This document shows, one piece after another, positions 57,776 through 64,000 of a stretch of 64,000 nt of DNA (position 1 is the first letter of the stretch; every line of letters starts with the position of its first letter). The notes under the pieces are model-generated. The model was not told the DNA's origin. It was given only the letters and a program-made list of their open reading frames with translations, and searched no databases. A program made the translations under genes and the position numbers. The stretch is taken from contig OZ005606.1 of the NCBI GenBank assembly GCA_963930655.1, forward strand, positions 12,791,501-12,855,500, written 5' to 3'. This stretch comes from Myrica gale (taxonomy: Eukaryota > Streptophyta > Magnoliopsida > Fagales > Myricaceae).

Positions 57776-58720
57776 AAAGAAGAAAGCTCTCGAAGCAACG
57801 AGGTCTTTTTAGAGGCAACCTCCCCAAAGACCTCATGGTTCCATTTCTTGATATCCTGCTTTAAAGCCCTCAATTTAGAGTCAGCCACAAAGCTTGGGGA
57901 CCCGGAAAATACATAGGACCTCCACCACTCTCCAACCCTATCCACAAAATCATCAGCCTTAAGCCACATATTCTCAAATCTAAAAGGCTTCTTGTCACGA
58001 CCCACCAAGCTACACTCCAAAGAGATAGGAAAATGATCGGAATACAATCTTGGCAGCCTCTTCTGAAAAACATTCGGAAATAAAGATTCTCAGCTAGGGC
58101 TGAAGAGGAAACAATCAATCCGAGACCATGATTGGGCAAATCTCCCATTAGACCAAGTGAAGCTACCACCCACCAAAGGGATGTCAACCAAGAGGTTCTC
58201 ATCAATAAACTTCGAGAATTCCATCATAGCATTGCTGAACCCTACCGCCCCCGACCGCTCACTAGAAAAGTGAGAGACATTGAAATCACCCCCAAAACAC
58301 TAGGGGAGATTCCACCATGCCGCCACCCCAGCCAATTCCTCCCACAATATTGTCCTCCTACTATCATCATTCGGTCCGTATACCCCCGAGGAACCCCAAA
58401 GAGCTCCATCCTCAACGTTTCTCAACACCACCGAAACTAAGTAGCAACCAACACAAGACTCCACCAACTCATACACCCGCGTATCCCAAATAATCAAGAT
58501 ACCCTCCGAAGCACCCTTTGCTTCCAAACAGCTCCAACCAACATGAGAGCCCCCCCATAAATTTCGGATAATGGCTCTAGAAATAGACGCCAACTTTGTT
58601 TCCTGAAGACAAATCAGATCAGGTTTCCAGCTCCTCAACAAGTTACCAATTCTGCGATGTTTGGCTCTATCATTGAGCCCCCTCACGTTCCAACAAAGTA
58701 TTATGGGCTTGATAAAGACT
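57770..58720 (-). pseudogene. LINE ORF2 endonuclease part, truncated before the RT
   Basis: Minus strand: LCWNVRGLNDRAKHR (58690), then LICLQETKL (58610), SSGVYGPNDDSRR (58380) and SDHFPISLEC (58030). Then the linker PFRFENMWLKADDF ends in ELSSLDVLDEEGRL near 57760. These are the standard L1-type endonuclease motifs in order. Several frameshifts split them. After the linker the sequence jumps directly to the 3' end. Confidence 0.85.
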
Positions 58721-58739
58721 TTTGCTGATCCCTCCCTCC

Positions 58740-59985
58740 CTTCCTGCTCTTCCTCGACACATAAGTCTTCCCCTCATAATTCACTGAGGAATTTAGACCT
58801 TTAAGCTCTCTTAGGCATTTACCTCCGGATTTGTTGGTGGTGGAGGAGCATTGCTGGTATCTCTCCTGCTCCAAGGCAGCAAAAAGAGACCATTTCCTCC
58901 TCATGCCCGTCTCAAGACACACCTACGAGCTGCCTGAATGAAGATACCATACTTAAGACCCACTCAGAATCTGCACTCTTGGAATATTCAGAAGGACAAC
59001 CTTCCTTCCCCTCCATAGGAGGGCATACCGCCAAAGGTTCCGCCTCAATCCCATAATCTCCACCCTTAACGCATACTATAGCCCCTCCCACTCCTAAACT
59101 TGCATCTGGTCTCCCACCTACTCCCTCCTTAGTTCTCTTGTAACTCCCCAAGGAATCCATCGAAACTTCCCCGTCCCTAACAAATAACAAAGATACGGAG
59201 GGGGTAACAGAAGGACAACTTCCATCAGCCTCCAGAGCCTCCATTTCAGAGTCACTGAGCTCTTCTATAACCACTGGCCCGTCATCAGACAACCCAGAGC
59301 CACCATGCATCGATGGGCCTGCGACCAGCTCCTCCATCCTGGGTTTACTGTCAGCCCCATCCGACAACTCGGCCATCAGAGGGAGCTACAACAACTTGGG
59401 AAAAAGGCCTGGAGTAACCAACTTCGTCCTCCCTCATTGGTCCCTCTATCTCCTTCGGTTCGACTCGACATGTTACTGGCGCAGCTCGGCAATTGTCAAC
59501 AAGAGCTACCGGTGCCGACAAAGCGTCGGCCCCACCATCTGCCACCACAGACGAGGTCGACCCACCTCCCGAAACCGGAGGCCCGGTTCCGCCGCCGATT
59601 CGATGACCTGGGAGCCAACTCCCATCACGACGATGACAACCGCACTTCGCGAGAGCTAGACTTCAGTTGCTAGCAACCCAACTTCCTTAGATCCACCATT
59701 TCCTTTCTCACCCGACCCATCTAACAGCCCAGCCTCCCTCTCCAACTTATCCCTTACTTCCGACCCAGGCCCAAGCCCACAAGGCCTCTCCTCCTTGTCT
59801 TCTGAAGTAAAAGCCTTCTCCTGCCCCTTCAATAAAACAACATGCCCATTTGAATTATGCGAAATAGGCTCGCCAAACTTGGCCTCACTCCTTCCAAGCC
59901 CCTGACAATCCAAGCACTTCAGGCCCCCTTCCCTATAATCGAAAGCATCTAAAAGGCAATCCAGCTCCCTTTTCAAAGCTTCTAG
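58740..59985 (-). pseudogene. LINE ORF1, C-terminal part
   Basis: From high to low coordinate: EALKRELDCLLDAFDYREGG, a CLDCQGLGR stretch, an acidic Gly/Glu/Lys linker, ELSDGADSKPRMEELVAGPS, SEWVLSMVSSFRQLVGVS, then KCLRELKGLNSSVNYEGKTY. The terminal blocks match those at 49560-49780 of the other LINE. Stops and shifts near 59550 and 58920 interrupt the frame. Confidence 0.75.
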
Positions 59986-62900
59986 TGTCACGCCCCGAAC
60001 GCTATCCCGCATGGGACCGTGACAGCCGCGAGCAATCCCCCGGAAAGCTTCAGCGTTCGTACATACTTACTTACAGCGGAAAATACAGAATCGCGAGAGA
60101 AGTGAGCCAACTCATAACGTGATTTAAGTTCTCAATAAACTACATCTTAATACATACATAACATGTTTGACATTTAAGCAAGTGACGGATCTCATCGATC
60201 AGGTCACAACAACAAAACATGAACATAATCTTTTCCTTCTAAGTCAGGTAGTCCTCCTGACTTTCTTCACCTGAGGCATCTGGAATGACACAATTTTAAA
60301 AACGTGAGTCAAAAAGACTCAGTAAGGGATAAACATAACTTTAAAATATGCTCTTGACTTGTACTTGCTTAATCATGGGAAAACATAATTCATGATGCAC
60401 ATGCATGTCATGGTATGCATATGCTCTTGCTTGTAGAGACATAAACTTGTTCTTGAAATTGGCCCCAGGCCCTTGAAAATCGTTCATTCATAATTTGTGG
60501 GCTACTTACACTCCATTTAACCCCTGGAGTCCGGGTTGTGCGTTCCCATCGGATCCATCTCCCTTACCCTTTGGGACTTTTCATTTGGTCGAGCTAGCCT
60601 GTAGTTGCCCCAGGCCTGATGGCTAGACACGACCCTTGGAGGCCCACACCTTCTCATTGTCCTTCAGTGTGGTTTGCACAGCCTCTTAGGATTCACCCAT
60701 CCTTCTCGCATTCGTCCTTCGGTATGGGTGTCTATCATGATGGTACGGTACCGACCAAAGCCCCTTTACTTAACTTATTTTTCCATAGATTTTCCATACG
60801 ACATTGCATAAAAATTCTCTTTAGAAAAATCATGCAATGCTCATGCTATGCCATGCTTGAAACATCATGCTTGTTCATGAATCAATTCATTGTGTCATTC
60901 CAATTTTCATAAAAGTGTAAGATTCACTTACAAGTTCCACTTACCTCGATCTCCTTGATTATGTATAAAGATACGAAGATCGCCTACAAGCGATTCAAAC
61001 ACTTCTTAGTACTAAGGAAAAAGTACATAATCATACAAGTTAAATATTTGTATTTTAATCGGTTAATTCCCAAAAATATGTTTCTGAAAATATAATATTT
61101 TTCTCAAAGGTTTTCATAGAAATTCTTATTAATCATTCTTACTTAGGTTTCTACTTAGCAAGCTAGTTGTTCTATAATCAACTCATAATCTTTCATACAT
61201 TATGCTAGGTCTTTAAGTTCATCAATTACTAACCCTAATGTTAATAAATCTTTGGCTTGACATTAAATCTTTATGCAACCCGAAAATATAAGCTATATTT
61301 TTTTCACCATAAGTTTCGGCCAACCTGATTAAATCCTCAATCTATACTTAACATCACAAGGTTTTGCTAATTCTTTTAACCCGAACCTTTAAGCCTATTA
61401 TCTATGTTTTTCTCTTACTAATATGGTGTGTTTTATGATTGAGCTATAATCCTCTAATCCATTTGGCCATAACCCTAATTTTATTTATCCATCACAAGTA
61501 AATATAATCTTATTGTTATAGGGTTGCTATTAGGGTTCCACTTATTAGGTCATTCGGCCATGTTCCATTTTAAGCATTCCTTGTCTAAGTTTTCTTCTCC
61601 AATGGTGATCCCATCCTCCATTTTCAGATTCACAACCTAGGATCTACAACTCACAAAATAATTTCAAGATCTATCACAACATCATATTCGGCCAACACAC
61701 ATATTCATAGAATGATTAGGTTTTCCTTAGTTCTTTTCGATTTGCATGCAATCTACTACATTTCAAGACTAGCCTATATGCATGTGTTCACCAAACTTTA
61801 CACATATCATGGCCATTCATCAAATTGACACTTAACAAAATTATATTTGAAGATCCAACACATATAAGATTCGGCCAACACCATCCAACACAACCCTTCA
61901 TGTCAAAACTTGCATCATGCATTACTTTTGCATTTTAAGACCACACTAGCATGCATTGTTCATCCTTTAACATTTCTCTAACATTTAAGTTCGGATCTCA
62001 TGCTCATATAGCTAGATCTAACATTATAACTTAGGGTTGGTCTTCTAAACTCAAGATCTAACCAAGAGACATTCGGCCAACATCATACTTAGAACTAACA
62101 ACCCCATTTTTGACCTTACCTTGATGATTGAACACAAGCCTTGAGTACCTAGCATAATAAAATACCTTAGGTCAGAAATTATAAAGAACTTAAGCAAAAA
62201 CATCATGTGAAATTAAGCCTACCTCTACCTTCCACTAGTCACCCGATTTTCACCAAGATCCTTCCTTCACCCAAACTTTCGGTTCACCCTTTTGGAATGG
62301 TTCCAAGCTCGATATAAGGTGCTAAGATAAGTTTTATGGTGGGGAGAAACAAGGTAAACTTGAAATGATTTAGCTCTAAGGAAGTGAGTTAAATTTCAAC
62401 AAGGGAAAAGTGGCTAAGTGAATAGAAATTTCCAAGAGAAGAATTGAGTTGTACAATGGGAAGATTCGGTCACCCAAAGAAAGGAAACAAACTAGAACTT
62501 TAGAGGAATGATTTGCTTGCAAGAAGAAAAGAACAAAGCTTGAGCTTAAGGGAAAGGTTCGGCCAAGAGAGGAAAAGAGAGAGAGTTGAAATGAAGTGAG
62601 GTATTCGGCCAAGGCAATTTGAAATGTGAAGTTTTGAAATGCCAAAGGGTGAGGGATGAATTCGTATAAGGCAATTGGGTCTCCCAAGATCAATTATGAC
62701 AATGACAAGGACAATGACAAGAGAGTGAAAATGACAAGAGGAAAGAAGGAAAAAGGGGGGGTGAATTTAGGATGCATTTGGCCGACCATTGCATGGTCTT
62801 CTCACCTTTTCACTTCTCACTTTATCTCACATCATTTCTTGTCCCCTCATGCTTGCTATCCACGTGAACTCCTCCTTCTCCCCTTGCCTTTTTCTCTCAT

Positions 62901-63834
62901 TTCTCTTCCTTTGTATTGTCTTGTCACTTAATTGCTCCCTTATCTCTTCACATGGGATCACCACTTTATGGCTTTTCACTCCTCCTTGCATCTTCACGTA
63001 AATGGCCTTGTCTCTTCTTGGTTTGCCTCTTGTTTAGTTCATTTATGATGTTTGGTTACAACTCAACTAACTTAGTTACTCTCACAACTAACTTTCTAGT
63101 TACTCTCAGAACTTACTTTCAACTTAGTTGCTTTTGTCACCTAACTTATCTCCTATAAGCACTCTAGCTTATCTAGTTCAATTACATAGCTTATCATCTT
63201 ATAAGCATGACAACTTATCTCAAGATAATGGTTCTAGCCTATCTCTACGATAGCCACAATAACTTATTACATAAAAAGTTCCCTAGCTTATCATTATGCT
63301 AGCTTATCACTATGATAAGCAAGTATGCTTATCATTTTAAACTCTCTTAAAACTTATCATATGCCTAGTAGCTTATCATATAATATTTCTAATGATAATT
63401 CAAACTACTAATTTAGGCCACATAATAATGATATATGCCACCTATTAATGACACACAAAAATATTCAAATACTTAAAAGGAAATTCATGATTTTTCCATT
63501 TACTTATTTTCGGCCAATATATATATATATATAAATCTTTAATCATAATTTAATTTTATGGATTATGAAATATATTAGGCAAATGAAAAATATAACTCCA
63601 TAAGAGAAACTTACCTTGCAAGTTTCGGCTCTTAGGGAAATAAAATTAAACTTGCACAAAACCTCCATAATGAAAAGAAAATTATTTAAGGAAAAATTTA
63701 TGAAATAAAATCTCATATTAGTTAATGTACCTTAACATAAAGCTTAGGTCATACATTGGCCAAAAATATGGCCCACATAATTTAAATTAAAGCTAATACA
63801 TAGAAATGACAATAGAAATAAACCGGGTCTCACA
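59986..63834 (-). mobile_element. Solo LTR (~3.85 kb) of a Gypsy-like retrotransposon, inserted in LINE ORF1
   Basis: TCTAG precedes it at 59981-59985 and follows it at 63835-63839, the 5-bp duplication made by LTR-retrotransposon integrase. The element starts TGTCACGCCCCGAAC and ends GGGTCTCACA, so both ends are TG...CA in either direction. On the minus strand it reads TGTGAGACCCGG ... GGGGCGTGACA, the usual start and end of Tekay/Del-type chromovirus LTRs; that orientation and lineage are inference. No internal gag/pol and no second copy of the ends were found inside, so it is a solo LTR. Removing it and one TCTAG restores a continuous LINE frame across the junction. Confidence 0.85.
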
Positions 63835-64000
63835 TCTAGCCTATTACGCACATGCATCGGGCAGAGACTTATGGCTCCCCCTTTTGCATTGGGAACAAGA
63901 TTAGCTGCCAACGTTGCATGCATCCTCGTCATCTTTGCCTGCGAAATGATTTTGCCTTTGCCGGCTGAAACGTCCCTCCCCTCAGACGAAGAAGGCCATT
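63835..64000 (-). pseudogene. LINE ORF1 continuation on the far side of the LTR, partial
   Basis: The minus strand reads SAGKGKIISQAKMTRMHATL, then CPMHVRNRL up to the TCTAG duplication, where it joins in frame with the EALKREL segment at 59985. It continues beyond the window. Confidence 0.65.

Larger units (their letters stand above)
57520..64000 (-). mobile_element. L1-type LINE lacking reverse transcriptase, minus strand, split by a solo LTR
   Basis: The poly(T) at 57520-57538 and again near 57697-57713 is the element's poly(A) on the minus strand, next to an AATAAA in the 3' end. Going up in coordinate: endonuclease (57790-58720), ORF1 C-terminal half (58740-59985), then the LTR insertion (59986-63834), then the ORF1 continuation (63840-64000), open at the window edge. 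The RT, zf-RVT and RNase H regions are missing between the endonuclease end and the 3' tail, so it would need another LINE's machinery. The LINE at 49545-51475 shares its ORF1 C-terminal blocks. Confidence 0.85.

Overview
This is nuclear DNA of a eudicot plant. The evidence is spliced genes with GT-AG introns, a BIM-type bHLH gene, a PI4K-gamma gene and a P-class PPR gene, set in long AT-rich stretches packed with plant transposons (CACTA, hAT, MULE, MITEs, L1-type LINEs and a long solo LTR). No rRNA, organellar block, bacterial operon, CRISPR array or convincing tRNA was seen. The species cannot be named from the sequence.

Layout. 1-3.2 kb: the 5' half of a BIM-like bHLH transcription factor on the minus strand, running off the left edge. 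3.2-14 kb: a fold-back MITE, a CACTA element that has picked up an HSP90 (TRAP1-type) gene fragment, a second CACTA remnant with decayed transposase tails, and a cluster of fold-back MITEs. 14-19 kb: one possible small-protein gene, an orphan RNase H fragment and tandem duplications. 19.9-24.8 kb: a large decayed CACTA element with an hAT inserted in it. 24.9-29.4 kb: a 513-bp MULE-type fold-back, a Pack-MULE carrying pieces of two different cellular genes (RPB5-type and BAP31-type), and a non-autonomous hAT with a perfect 8-bp target duplication. 32-34 kb: an intact PI4K-gamma gene with a likely 5'UTR intron. 36.1-37.5 kb: an hAT carrying gamma-tubulin pieces. 38.7 kb: a CACTA terminus. 40.1-41.3 kb: a decayed DNA-3-methyladenine glycosylase I gene whose introns are preserved. 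42.4-46.0 kb: a 5'-truncated LINE. 47.1-48.0 kb: another hAT. 49.5-51.5 kb: a LINE ORF1 in two opposed halves, ending at a perfect 68-bp palindrome. 52.8-55.6 kb: an intact PPR gene. 57.5-64.0 kb: a second LINE on the minus strand, lacking its reverse transcriptase and split by a 3.85-kb solo LTR.

Only three protein genes look intact or likely intact: the bHLH (partial), PI4K-gamma and the PPR gene; a fourth, 65-codon gene is possible. Most other recognisable coding sequence is transposon-derived or is cellular gene sequence captured by transposons. The most notable feature is that three different DNA-transposon superfamilies in one 64-kb window (CACTA, MULE, hAT) each carry fragments of conserved cellular genes. 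For the MULE and the hAT, exact target-site duplications fix the element boundaries.
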